DNA of 64,000 nt from Aptenodytes patagonicus (Eukaryota; Chordata; Aves; Sphenisciformes; Spheniscidae), in the NCBI RefSeq assembly GCF_965638725.1, contig NC_134950.1:12648101-12712100 (forward strand). Reading direction: 5' to 3'. Shown in pieces: positions 49,586 through 62,400 of the stretch (positions within the stretch are counted from its first letter, which is position 1; the number at the start of each line of letters is the position of its first letter). Position numbers and translations under genes: made by a program. The notes below the pieces were generated by a model that saw only the letters and a program-made list of their open reading frames with translations, ran no database searches and was not told the origin of the DNA.

Positions 49586-51093
49586 ATAGTGAAGGCACTA
49601 ATTCTGTTGACTCTGATGTAATCCACAAGCCATGTTTCTCTGTCACACAGAAATCCAGGTGCCTGTCTCTCCAGGGAAAGTTCTGCCTCTTTTTGGAGAC
49701 AGACGAAGCACCATCCCGCTGCCCAGCCACATGGGCACACTGCTACCACAAATATCCTCTGCAAAAAGTGCAAAGCTCAGCTTCACTTAGTTCTTGCCTG
49801 TTACCGCCTTGGTCCTTTATTATTTCACTTACTTCACTAGACTGAAGATTCTAATTGCCTCCTCCATTTAGCCTCAGTTAAGGCCCATCAGCTTCAACCA
49901 ATTCTGTGGTTACCTTCAGAGCAAAGACTCGCATGGTGGTAGCCAGCGATAATGTCCAGAGTAGCAGTGTTATCAGTCTACAGCTGTGCTCTGCTGTGTG
50001 TGGTGTTTCTTACCTGGCATAATGTTTCGTCTCCTTTTCACCTTTTTCAGTTCTCCCCACTCCACCTTTCAGAGGAGAATGTCTGTTTATAGGCACCCTT
50101 TTGATAAGCCCTTTGTGCCTTCTCTGCATCCAGCCTGCTTGACCTTGCCGTGGCATAATACCCGTGCCTCAGTTTTCCATCCTGCTGGCAAAAGAAGGAA
50201 GAAATAGACGGAGACGGACTCCATTCATTAGATACCAAGAGATGCCCCTATCTCATTGCCTGGATTATGTTACCCACAGGAGTACGGTCCTTAGGTCTTC
50301 TGCAGGCAGTCAGTCCTGTTATTTACAAAGCTGAAAAGTGCCATACAATCCTTAATTTTTGTTAATTATACAAACTTTTAAACTCCCAGTACATATACTA
50401 AGTCAACCAAATTGATGAGTGGGAGTAGCACATAGTTTTCCTACTGATACACTATTTGCATGTTTAGCTAGACCATTTGCATGCACGGCACGATATAGTA
50501 TGACTCAATCTGCTGTTTGTTTTAAATCCTTAATGGGTTGCACCTTCTGGGCTGCTGTATTTCACTCATAACCAGTAAAAGCAGTAGGATTACCAGTCTG
50601 TATTTGAGCTTATGAGTGCCCTCCGACCTGACAGATTCCAGAGAAGCCCTGCAGTTGCTTTCTCTCCAACTTTAGTATTTCCTTTAATGTCAGTTGGGAC
50701 AGCTTTATTCCCAAAAATATTATGAAAGAAGTGGGTAGTTGCCAGCTCAGTAAAGGCTTTGAAGATGCCTTTGTATGTTACCACAAAGCATTGAATTCTG
50801 GGTAAAATTCTTCATATTCACATTTGATTTTTACATTGCATGTATTCAAACAACATAATCAAAGCTGATAATTTATTTTTGTGCTTGAATGGTAGTAAGA
50901 TCTTTGCAGGAAAATACTGTCTGTCAAACCATTTAAAACCTAGAATTATTACCGCACTTTTGGTAACACAGTGATTTTCTTTTGCTTACTGTTTAGATAA
51001 TCACATAGATTCTTTTTTCCCCCTGATCTGCTATAAATTCAAGTGTACTTGTTTTCTTCTCTTATTTTTCTCTGGGTGTCCTACCTGAGGTCT
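49586..51093. other. Intergenic, nothing recognised
   Basis: Between the CR1 fragment and the second LTR. Short, unsupported open frames only. Confidence 0.6.
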
Positions 51094-51100
51094 AAAGCAG

Positions 51101-52012
51101 GACCTTGGCTGGCTGCCAGGTGCCCACCAAGCTGTTCTCTCAGTCCCCCTCCTCAAAAGGACAGGAGGAGAAAATAAGATGCAAAAGCTCGTGGGTTGAG
51201 GTAAAGACAGAGAGATTGTTCACCAGTTACTGTCATGGGCAAAACAGGCTTGACTTAGGGAATTTAATTTACTTTATTGCCAATTAAAAATGGAGTAGGA
51301 TAGTAAGGAACAAAGACAAAATTAAAAATACCTTACTCCCCCCGCTTCTTCCCAGGCTCAACTTCACTCCTTCTTTTCCAACTTTTCTACCTCCTTCTCC
51401 TGAGCTCCTTCCTCCTCATGTTCTTACCCTGCTCCAGCCATGGGTCCCCCACAGGGTCACAGGTCCTGCAAGCAAACCTGCTCCTGCATGGGCTCCTCTC
51501 CAGGGGCCACCATTCCTGCCAGGAGCTGCTCCAGTGCAGGCTTTCCACGGGCTGCAGCTTCCCTCAGGGCACATCCACCTGCTCCCGCATGGGGTCCTCC
51601 ATGGGCTGCAGGTGGGTATCTGCTCCAGCGTGGACCTCCATGGGCTGCAGGGGCACAACCTGCTTCCCTATGGTCTTCTCCACAGGCTGCAGGAGAATCT
51701 CTGCTGTAGCACCTGGAGCACCTCCTCCCCCTCCTTCCTTACTGACATTGGTGTCTGCAGGGCTGTTTCTCTCACATTTTTCTCATTCCTCTCTCACAGC
51801 TGCTGTGCAGTATTTTTTACACTTTCTTAAATATGTTACCACAGAGGCACCACCAGCGTCACTGATGGGGCTCAGCTTTCTCCAGCGGTGCGTCCATTTT
51901 GGAGTCAGCTGGCACTGGCTCTGTCCAGCATGGGGGCAACCCCTGGTGTCTTCTCACAGAGACTACCCCTGCAACCCCCCCACTACCAAAACCTTGGCAC
52001 GTAAACCCAATA
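51101..52012 (-). mobile_element. Second solo LTR of the same broad family, reverse orientation
   Basis: The reverse complement parallels the 1605-2735 LTR: TATTGGGTTTACGTGCCAAG, TTTTGGTAGTGG, a shorter repeated middle block, then GGGCACCTGGCAGCCAGCC. It is about 220 bp shorter, mainly through fewer internal repeats, and clearly diverged. AAAGCAG flanks it at 51094-51100 and 52013-52019, possibly the target-site duplication with decayed LTR tips. Frames of 211 aa and less inside it are not genes. Confidence 0.78.
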
Positions 52013-52377
52013 AAAGCAGTGAGATTTTGTTCAAAATATTTTGTAGGAGCTGAGGGTCCTCAATGACATATTAAATACCACTAAACCTCATAAGATCCAA
52101 TATAAACTCTTCAGAGGAGGCATCCTTCTTTCTAAAATGTTTGGAAAGCTTGTGTTGGGCACTACCATAGCTATATGTTTTAAATCATTGTAATAACAAT
52201 TAGATAAATGAGTATGCATAATCTCAAGCTTATATTTTGAAATCCTGATTCTCCTTGGAGAAACGAGCCAGTTCCATGACCCAACGGATGTGATGTTAGA
52301 TAGTGGGGATAATAAAGCACCATGTAATGATGAATATGCCCCACCTTGAAATTACTAATATTTAAATAATGTCAGAA

Positions 52378-52390
52378 GTTACTGATTAAT
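52378..52390 (+). promoter_or_regulatory. HNF1-like site upstream of ANXA13
   Basis: GTTACTGATTAAT matches the HNF1 palindrome GTTAATNATTAAC at all but two positions, about 112 bp upstream of the ANXA13 start codon. A CDX-type TTTTATTG lies at about 52451. Both fit an intestine and kidney gene, but neither has been tested and no clear TATA box is seen. Confidence 0.35.
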
Positions 52391-52501
52391 CCAAGGTTGG
52401 GTAGGATTTAGCTGCTCTAGTAAAAGTTGACTGTTCCATCTGAATGCTTGTTTTATTGAAGAGCAGAAGAATTGCATCTTCCACACTCAAGCTAAGCAAA
52501 A

Positions 52502-52516
52502 ATGGGCAGTTCACAT
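52502..52516 (+). CDS. ANXA13: ANXA13 first coding exon (MGSSH), partial gene
   Basis: Annexin A13 is a Ca2+-dependent phospholipid-binding protein of epithelia, attached to membranes by N-myristoylation at Gly2. The exon reads ATG GGC AGT TCA CAT, followed by a strong donor GTAAGT, in a good start context (AAAATGG). MGSSH parallels mammalian MGNRH. Joined to the next exon it gives MGSSHS, with the Gly2 and Ser6 favoured by N-myristoyltransferase. Support also comes from position: ANXA13 is the upstream divergent neighbour of FAM91A1 in human. Five codons alone would be weak evidence; the match of the next exon makes the case. Core annexin repeats must lie beyond 64 kb. Confidence 0.68.
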
Positions 52517-54197
52517 GTAAGTAGTTACTTAATTTGGATTGTCAAGAATGCAACAATTTCCTGGTTTTATTTTTGTCCATTTTCACTTTAAATGACATTA
52601 ATACAGCTGCAAATGAAGATTTAACCTCAAAATCTACTTTAAGTCTGGGTGGGACACTTGTACGTAGCTGGTAACATTGCTTAATTGTAGTACATGAATA
52701 ATGAAACTATTACTGTAACACACAGTGTTTTAACGCTCATTGTGGCTTAGTTAAAAAGGGCAGCACTTTAATTTTGAGAAAAAGAAATGATGTGTAGGAT
52801 GTCATGCGAAAACTAATTTTAGTTTAGCAAATTTGTGTTGGAACATTCTGAACACTAAAATTCCCTAAAGATGTATGAAAAACTTCCTATCCCAAAGGCC
52901 AACACTTCCAAAATTCGGCTAAGTTTATCACTGAATAGTAGGGACAGGAGTAATCTCAAAGTGTGGTGCTCACAGAAGGGCCTGATTAAAATCCAGGTGT
53001 CAGGATTTACTACCTCAAATTACCATATGATTTTTGACGGAGACAATTTTGGCTAACATTTGGGTGTTTAATAATAAATATCTAAATTTGATAAAGATAC
53101 TTAACCGCAAAACAACCTGATTGTCAAAAGTTTGTGTGTGGTAGCTGTGAATGATCAGTCCTTCTGAAAGTTAAGTAGCTTGTGCTGAAGAAGTTGGGGG
53201 TTTTTAGCTCCAATTTTAAAACTAATGGATAAAAGGCAATATTTATTCAGCAGCACATTTTCTCCTTGAATGCTGAAAACCTGCACTTTTACAGTATGTA
53301 TCAATAGAAGATAGCCTGTTTGCTGATACAGGCTAATGTTACGTTAGTTTCTCTAAGATTTATATTCTTTTATTACGTGATTATTTTTTTAATTCAAATT
53401 CAGCAAGGCCTTGAGAGATGCCGAGCATCTGTTGCTTTTGGACCATCTCATCAGGACATTTTCTCTGCCAGACTGAGCAAGAGAGCCTGTACCATTTGCG
53501 CAAAGCTCCAGCTACTAAGCCAAGGAGCTTTTTGTCTCCCTGTGAAAGGGTCCCATCTCCTCACCATCCTTTTGTGGCCTGGCTGCTTGCGTAGGGGGAG
53601 AGAAGTGAGCAGTTCAGCAATCTATCTTTGCATAGGAAAGAAGGCCAAGAAGGCTCCTGGTGCACAGCCCCGTGTGTCCGCATAAGCTCACATCATAGGG
53701 TTGTTGGCAGGGATCTCCTGAGGGTCCTGACCCTGGAGCGCCTTTCACTGGACACTGCACTGAATGCAGTGTAGAGCATAGCAACTAGCCAGTTGAGGTC
53801 TATCTATGGCAAGAGAGATCTCAGCACTGCATCTCAGGCAGGTTTAGCACTTTTATGAGATCCATGCTGGACTAGATAGCCTGGATGTAGGTGCAGTACA
53901 CCGGAGTTGTGCTGTAGGCTTCAGTGGGAAGAGGTGTGAGCCCCTGTTGGAATAGAATCCCACGATTCTGCCCATGACTCATCTGGAAATTGCACCATTC
54001 TGTGTTTGTCCCTAGGAAATTACGGGTAATCTTGGAGAAATGCCTGCATCTGTATCGGAGAACCGCTTCTGGAACAGCCTGAAAATATTAAGTTCTTAAC
54101 AGAGCTTTTCAGCTGCAGTTTGTTCTTTCTCCTAATCTCGTGTTTTGCAACCATAGGTTCATGAGTGTCTTATGTATTGTGTTTTTTAAACCTCCAG
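52517..54197 (+). other. ANXA13 intron 1 (putative)
   Basis: Bounded by GTAAGT and CCTCCAG. Contains a moderately G+C-rich segment at 53400-54000 with one 121-aa plus-strand frame that matches nothing I recognise. Confidence 0.5.
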
Positions 54198-54272
54198 AGC
54201 AAGTCTTACAGACTCGCAGAGGATATACGGAAAACAACCTTAGGGACTACCAGTTTGTCAGCAGATGAGCCA
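54198..54272 (+). CDS. ANXA13: ANXA13 optional exon 2 (annexin A13b-type N-terminal insert)
   Basis: 75 nt between acceptor TTTTTTAAACCTCCAG and donor GTAAGC, in phase 0 on both sides. It encodes SKSYRLAEDIRKTTLGTTSL then SADEP. The start aligns with SQSYTLSEG of the insert that distinguishes human isoform b from a, and both inserts end in Pro. The human insert is 41 residues as I recall, here 25. Because it is in frame at both ends it can be included or skipped, as in mammals. The insert's role, apical or raft-linked sorting, is known for mammalian A13b only. Confidence 0.65.
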
Positions 54273-57200
54273 GTAAGCACTTTTTTTATGACGGATGAAA
54301 GGGGCACTGTGGTGTTGCAGCACATATTGCTGTGGTTTATGGTGGCTTCGGGAGGCACTGCAGTGCACAAAGGCAACTCCTCTTTCATGGTCAAGGCTGA
54401 CACTGGAAAGCTGGATAAAACTGGGTTGTTTCATTCTGTTGAGTACTGCATCTTTCCAAAATTCTGTCTGCTTTGAAATTTCAGAAGTGAAATTTTTTTG
54501 AATAGCCCAAATTCTGCTGGGAGAAATATCAACTTAATCATCTGTGTCAAATGAGGTATTTTATTTGGTTCAATGCATTTAGGTTTTAAAACTTTTTTAA
54601 AAAATGTCATTATTAAATGAACTTTTCACTGAAAGCTAAGCATTATTCAAAGAAAAGATTCCATTATGTGGATGTTAAAATGAAACTTTTCAGCTATAGC
54701 AAAATGTCTCATTTTAAAGTGGAGCTTTCATCAAAATTAATATCTTCCTGAGCATGTTAATATGAACAAAAGTATCAAATTTTACTGAAAAAAATGCTTT
54801 CAACAAAAAATTTCTAACCAGCTCTAAAGTGTACCTTTCTCTTAGAAACTGAGCTCTCGATTAAGAGCTGCACCTGATGCAACATTACAGTTCCAAATCT
54901 GCATATTTCCACACGCTTTTTGCTCTCTGAACTCAATCCGGTCCCTTTTTCTACAATCAAAGTTTTTGACTGCACAACCTTAGAGATTTAAAGTCTCTAA
55001 TTATTTTCTCTGTTAGCAGTCTTGCATCAAGCTTGTCTGTGCTTCTGCTGTCTTCAAAATTACCACAAGTAGAATCAATCCACCTGAAAATCTGGGTAGC
55101 TGCTGTGCTGTAAGCAAGGTGCTTTGGGGACATTTTGGGAATAGCAGCAATGGTTTTGATGATATGATGGTTTGAAAAGTTTGATGGATTTTGACTTTTG
55201 TGAAATTGTGTAATTGCTTTTTAACCTTTGTCTCTCAAGAATCCAAGACATCTCTTCCTGCATTATTCTGTTGTTCTCTGTGATGTTTGTGACTTGAATT
55301 AATCTGGGGGGTGGGCGTGTTCTTTGTTTTTAATTTAAACCACTTTTTGGGATTCTCTGGAACTCCCTTGAGTTTCATCTTCTCATTTTAAAGCAGCCCA
55401 AACCTTCTGCCAGGGAGGACTATAACGTAAGAAGAGGGTGGCAGGTTGTCATGGGCCAGATGGTTTGAGAACTTGAAGGTAAAAAAGTAAGTATAACCTG
55501 GAGAACACATCTGCCTGAGGGGTCCTCTTGGAGATAAGCTCACAAACATCACAAGGGCCTCTGTGTTGCCTATGGATATTTCTATCCTTGTAGAAATGTT
55601 TCCTAAGTACAAGTATTACTTACCACAGCATGATTTTATTATCTCGTCACAAAGCTCAACAATTGCTATTTGTTGCTTCCCCTGGCATATTCAGTGACAG
55701 TCGATTCTTGTTCAGTCCCTGGCCATAAGCCCACAGTCAGCAGGAGACAGAAATACGTTCTTGTTCAGCCACCCAACACTGGGGAAGAGCTGTGGCAGAT
55801 TCTTTTTGTTTCCATGGTCCCCTTTTATCCAGGATATTTGGTGTTCCTTTTAGGTGTGAGGCTGTCCTGTGAGTGCAGCTGTGGTAGGTGTTAACAAGCA
55901 TCTGCCCATGAAAACTTTATGATGCGTTTGTGGCAAAAAAAAAGAACCCATCTGAAGTATCAAAGGGTCATTACATTTATGTTTTACATAATGTAAACAG
56001 GTAAAAAAATTATGTTTTACAAAAACATAAAAAATTCCAAAATATCTGGACTCTAACATTCTTCTTTGTATACAACATTTTTAGTGTATTCTACCAAGTT
56101 CTGTTGTATAATTAAGCCATGTTAGCTTTCATGCTGGCATGCACAAGAATTTACTTCAGTTCCATCAATGTTAACTTACCAAAACTCATCAGAAGTCTTA
56201 GCTGAGGTAACAAGTGTGAATTTTTTAATAAGACTTAAGAACACTTGAGCTATCTCTGTATCAGTATGCAAGTCAGAGATTTGGTATCTCAGCTGAAAAA
56301 GAGGCAGTATATGCCAGTTTCCAATCACTTTAGTTATCATTATCCCTAATGGCCCAGCATTCAAAGTGTTTTCCAACTAGGCATTATGATCAATAAAATA
56401 AAAGTAGGCAAGTCCACCCCAGGGTAAGAGAGAATTATAACAGACTTGGAATTCTAGATTTGTCCTAGTGAATAAAGCCATTTGTTTGCTTTTTTTTTGT
56501 GGCTTCCATTTGCAAGGTAAGTATTAAAAGGAAGTGATGTGAGGCATGACTCATGACTAAACACAGGCATGGTGTCTCTGCAGATTTCTAGCATCCTCTC
56601 CTGCCTCGGCTTCAGCTGCCACAGCAGGGGAGTCAGCCCTGTGTCACCTCTGCCAGCCCCACACAGGTGCCGGGTGCTCTGGCACATCTCAAAGGTGTCT
56701 GTATTTAAGCAGATGAATTGAGCCCTCTAGAAATAAAAGCTGCAGTTTTGCAATTTCGGCATTCCCACTGCGTGGTACCCTGCTAGCTAGCTGATTTTAA
56801 ATGTAATCTGCGTTAAGAATTTTCACCAGCCACAAGAGGGTTTGGACATACTAAAACCAGACAATGTAAAATTCAGCCGTGAGACAACCCTCTCCAAACA
56901 TTTTTTTCTCTTCATTGTGGACTTCTCTATCGTGGTGATGAGCATGAATAAATTGAGTGGATAAAAAATTAGCCATAAGCTATTATGAGATGATATATTA
57001 ACAGATACTTAGAAACAGGAGGGACATTGTAGGAGAGAGATGGTTTTATTTTGCAGTTTAAATAACTGTCAGAGCAATTACTTTCACTGTTGCCACTTGT
57101 TTATAATAGGAAAAAGTAAATGTGACTAATTCTATTAGGATCTTCTTGTCACTGTAGTTTTAGTCTCAGTTGTAGAAAATAAGGTTCTTTGCACCTCTCA

Positions 57201-59349
57201 GTTTGGAAAGAGTCACTGAGTCATTGCAAAGGCTGTTGAGTAGTGAAGTCTAATCTACATGACTTACATATATTGTGTTATCCAATATAGACTTCATATA
57301 GAAATTATGTTGTTCTTGATAGCAACAAACTGTCAGCAACAAGCTAGCCTGACAGTGCGTGTTGCTGTCGTACAGCTGTTAGACCTAAAACAGCCGTAAG
57401 GATTTGGGAGAGTGACAGCCTGCCTGGCAGATGGCGGATGGCATTCAGAGGCGCTGATACCATTCTCTGAGCAGTCAAGGAGGCAGATGGCAATTTTCCA
57501 GTTATGTATTGTAGTTGACTGAGAAAATTGCTCAAACAAACAAAAATGGCAGGTACGTTTTACAAAAGAGCAGAGGAAGAAACCTTGTGGTCAAAAGGAC
57601 ACCCGTAGTCCTTAAGGTAGTGCTTGCCAATTGACATACGTCAAAAAGGTGTTTATCAACCCCACCTTTTTATTACCATAGCACAAACCCTGGTGCTTGC
57701 TGATACTGCCCCCCTGCCAACATGCCGCAGCTGTTCGCTTCTGTTTGTTTTTAAATGTTAGCGCCCATCTACTCTCACCTGTGTGCTAAAAGCCTTTACA
57801 TTTCACATAAATTCCTGCCAAATAATTGAGCCCAATTATTTGAATTTCACTGAAGAAGAACTTGCAAAAGAACATCTTTCTTTGATGCAAGGATGATAGG
57901 AGATTGTGAACCCACCATCCGCTAATGACCAGATATCCTCACCTCTGAACAGCCTTTCCTAGTCAGATGAGACCTGACCTTGCCTACCAGTAATTGCTCT
58001 TTGTTTCTTTTGCTTCTCCACTATATTCAAGAGCTCTAATATTTGGAAGTTTTTCTCATGGAAGTACCTATGCACAGAAATGAAATGGGCTTTATCTGCT
58101 TTTCTGCCCTTTCTGATTGATGGTCTGGAGCTTTCTGAGCAAGTCACCCTTTTATCCCCCAGGAATATTTGCAGCCCCGTGCCAGGCTGGCTGATGTGGC
58201 CAGGAACAGGGCTGTGCCGGTGTCCCAGGGCCTTGCTGCCGCAGAAAGCAGCCACAGGTTGCCAGGCCACATTGCCCGCTTGCCCCAGGGCTCTCATACA
58301 TCCCACAGCAAAGCCAGAGGCTCCCGGTGGAGGGATGAACCTCTGCCTGCTGGCTCCGAGAGCTCTCCCACCCACAGCTCTGAGATGTGTGATACATGTC
58401 TCCAGGCTCTTTGCCATGGGTGAGGGAGGTATGTCGCTTGTCAGGCAGGTTGGATGCTACTGCTGAAATGGCTTTTCCTCTCCTCTGTTGATGTTCATTC
58501 CAGTCTCAACTACATTTTTTAACTGACACAAGCAGGAAGATATATCTTCTATGAGGAATGCATAGGTTTAAAATAGGGTGACATTATTATATAAGAATAA
58601 TACACCTTATATAGTGGTAGGAGGCTGTGACTATTCCTGTTATATTCATACCTTCTGCTATGATCCAAAAATTGACCCAGTTCAAAGGGGCCTAAGGTAG
58701 CATTACAATAGGTTGAAAAACATTTTTATGACTGGAAATGTCTGTTTTAGTAAATCAGACTATTGATGAAGTACAAACGTAGCATCATGTTTTCAGTCTG
58801 TCTTTGGAAGTAGATCAGAATCAAAATACAGCAGCCTACTCCCATGTTTGTTCTTGTGTTTTATTCTTAACACACGGAAATGCTTGAAAATGAGTGATGA
58901 GATTTGGGCTGTTTGTCACTAAGACTGTCCCTTTGGGTGGGAGTTCAGAGTTTGTTCTGCTAACAAGATGTTATCCTGACAATGTGTGATGTACTAGAAG
59001 ACTAAACCCACAAGATCTAAGGCAACATGCCCCCTTTTTTTTTTCTTATCCAGTACTGTTAGTCTAGTTAACCTTGGATTCCAGTTGCATTACAGCGTGT
59101 TAAAGGTTTCTGCCAGGATAAATAATTAATCTTGAGTATATGTGTGTTGATAAAAAATTAATCATGTAGGTGCTGATTTGCCAAAAGCTTTCTCCCATGA
59201 TCATAGTATATTAGATACAATTTAACTCATGAGATGAACACCCCAGTCCTGTTGTTTATTATGCTAACGAGGTGACTAGATGGTTTGGGACATTTCTTGG
59301 TAGACAGAGAAAATAAATTTTCCTCTCCACACAAAGGAGGAATACAGAA

Positions 59350-59460
59350 AATCATAGAATTGGAAGGCACCTTGAGATGTCAGCTCACTTACCCATTGCC
59401 TACAGTAAGATCAGCTCTGCCCAAACCAGTCCTGACAGCTCTAGCAGTGCTGACCTGGAG
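59350..59460 (-). mobile_element. Old CR1 tail fragment
   Basis: ATCATAGAATTGGAAGGCACCTTGAGA, then CCAAACCAGTCCTGACAGCT, resembles the 3' end of older CR1 subfamilies in reverse complement. Confidence 0.55.
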
Positions 59461-62400
59461 GAGAACTGGTTCATTAGTTGGAGACAAGGCTCCCTGAAGG
59501 TCTTTGAACTGGTGACTCAGTGACTGTGCATGGTGAGAACTGAGAAATCTCAACAGGTTCCACAGTTTCCGATCTCTGATGGGTTTTCAATTGTTTTGGC
59601 TTGTCTGTTTTTCTGGCATTCCTGTGCTCACCTTCAGGACATTATGGATCGTTTGGGGCTTGGCTTGGCAGTGTGTATATATCTGTTATCCCAGTTAAAA
59701 ATATTTGAACCCACTGGATAATTTTTAGATTAATTTACCAGCAGGGTGTTAAGTCTCAAAGCTGCTAGGCGCCTGTTACGTTTCTTGAAAATCTTGAGAA
59801 GAGACTGTTAGATATCCCCTGAACAAAAGACTGAGGCATGAGCTCAACCCTTATTAGACACTAGAGAATCCACACAGTCATGGGCCATTATGCCTGTACC
59901 CATCACAGGAATCACTTCAGCTGCAGTAGGCAGTAGAGGCACTGAAATCGGCCATCCAGGAGATGTAAATCTGTGGGAAACCAGGCAGAGGGGTTTCTGG
60001 TGCTCACCTGCTTGGTAGAAAGGAAAGCTCAGATTGTTGTATATGGAACTGGTTTATGTAAATTCTTTTTAAAATGTTGGTTTTCTCCAATGCATTTTTA
60101 GAGCATAATTAAACGTATGTGAAGAATAACAAAACTAGTGAAATAGCTGGGGCTTGATTCTGTTGCCCATCTCCAATAACCACTGGAGATACCTCAGGTA
60201 TGTCAGACATCCGCACCAGGTTGACGGATGCAGGTCCCACAGGAGACCACTCATTTCTGACAGGCAGCAGGCAGCTTACCCTGGAGCATCTCTAAAGGCA
60301 CCAGATACCTACGTTTAGATAACTGAATACTGCCCTAAATTTTATTCCAGACCCCACTCAGGTGCAGTAGTCAGTGCCGTAAAGAGCTTGTCTGCCCTTT
60401 GTATGTGCTGCCATTTTGAGATTTAATTTTTATTTCTGTTAAGCCAAAGAAAAATGAAAACAGCAACCAAAGAGAAGCTCAAAATTAGACATCCACTAAA
60501 TAAAGCACATAAAATGAACCTGGCAAAAATGAAGGCTGGGGTAAGGACTCACCATCCTTGGATCAATCCAGCCCTTTTTAGAGCTCTGCCCATCGCTATT
60601 AGACCTGCATCTCAACTGCTCTGGTCAGCAACCACATTCCTGCTGGCTCTTCCTAGCGATTTGCTTGTAAGGATCTGTGTTTGCATTTATCCATGCACAT
60701 CATCAGCATTGATCTGTGTTAGGGCTGCAGCGGGTGAGCACTGTCAGCAGCATCCCGAGCAGCTACCTTTTCTGTTGTTTTGACGTTACTCCTCCATAAA
60801 CGGCTGTTCCTGAGCATGGTTGTGGCATCTGCTTGAGATGATGGAAATGGAAAAATAGCTGTGATTGCTCAGCTGTATTATCAGCTATTTTCAGGTAGGG
60901 TACATTGTCTCTCTTTTGCAATACAGGAAGCTACCTGGCGTGCTCATGGTAGTGTTTCTTCTGTTCTTGTCTTCTGAGAGATGAGCACTTTGTATCTACT
61001 GCAAGCTTAATTGTCTTTAGCTCAAGGAAGATACTAGATTTTGTCTTCAGAAATGTCTGCAATGTATTGCAACATCCCACCAATTCTAACTACTGATGCC
61101 TTGAATCCACCAGAGCTCTTATTCCCCCTCCCATGTCTTTCTTGGTTTTGCTGACCTTTTTGTTAAACTGTTTATTTGTGCACCATAAGGGCTCCACATG
61201 CTGAAATATCAAAGAACAGTCTCCAAATGCTTCTCTAAGCATTGCAGACCATCTTCAACTATAAACTCATCTTACTTCTCCTTAAAGTCAAATGTAATGT
61301 ACAGTCGGAAAAACTACTTGGTGTGGTTTATAACAAGGTAGAAGTGTTAGTTTTAGATCAGTTATAATCTATCCAGTTTAATAGAAATAAATCTGTCGCA
61401 ATTCTAGCCAAAGCTGCAAGGGAAAATGATTGTTATCTTAAAATATGCTTGCGTGAGGCAAAAACTGTTTAAGCTAAGGAACACTGTTGGCAGAAAAAAC
61501 AAGTGGACACAGGCCATGAATACAGCTAGGCTGGAAGTGAAAAGAGGATTTCTTACCACCAGAACTCTGGTTACACTAATTAATATAGAAGTATTGGAGA
61601 GAAATGTAGAAGAAAATGAAGTAACAGAGCAGATGGAGCTGGACCAGTTTATGAGAGCAAGTTCCCTTACACCCTATGTCCAGCTGCAAAATTTGTATGC
61701 AGTCTCTCCACCTGATATTTCAGATTCCACATCATGCTATCACCAAAATTGCTGTAACCTTTGTAAGTCATTAACTACTCTAATCTAAGATCCTAACTCT
61801 AAAACAAGAACTATATTGAAGTGACTCTGCCCATATTACAAATGTTACAAATGGTATTAAACATCAATTTCTTTTGCCATTTGTCCCTTGCAGGAAAATC
61901 CACCTGTCAAAATCCACAGGGTAGGAAGCAGTACAGTTCTGAAACAGCTCTCCCTCTCCTGCGTGGGAAGGCTGCGTCAGTGGGCAAGAACAAGGCTGGG
62001 ACCCAGCAGGTAGTGAATTTTAACCAGGGCTTTCCAGATGACTCAGGAGTTGGCCTTGACAGTAACTTACCCAGAGTATCAGATTTCCTATCTATAAAGC
62101 TGATGCTAGTATTACACACAGTACTATAAAAATTGTATCTCCCAGGCGCATCCTTTAATGTTTTACAGTGATTTATCTGAAGATGGAGACTTCCTCTGGT
62201 GCTTTAAAACAAACATGTCCTGAACATCATTAACAAACAGACCTTCCTTCCCTTCCGCATGATTTTCCCCTTGAAAAGAAATATGTTTCTTTATTTATGT
62301 CTTTATGAATCTGCATAAATCCACAATGTTATTTCAGTTGTTGGTGCTACCATTTTCCTATCTGTTGGAACTGTGCTACACATGAACACAAATTGCACCT

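Noticed and set aside
53416-53685. 121-codon plus-strand frame in ANXA13 intron 1
   Set aside because: No family motif, no start context, and not in phase with the ANXA13 exons.
60454-60783. 109-codon frame with Lys-rich start near a GTAAGG
   Set aside because: No recognised domain and no matching acceptor-donor pair in the ANXA13 phase.
61888-61915. Possible ANXA13 exon 3 after the acceptor TTTGTCCCTTGCAG
   Set aside because: The acceptor is good, but the downstream frame has no annexin motif (no GFD-like start or GTDE loop), and a donor would leave only a few codons.
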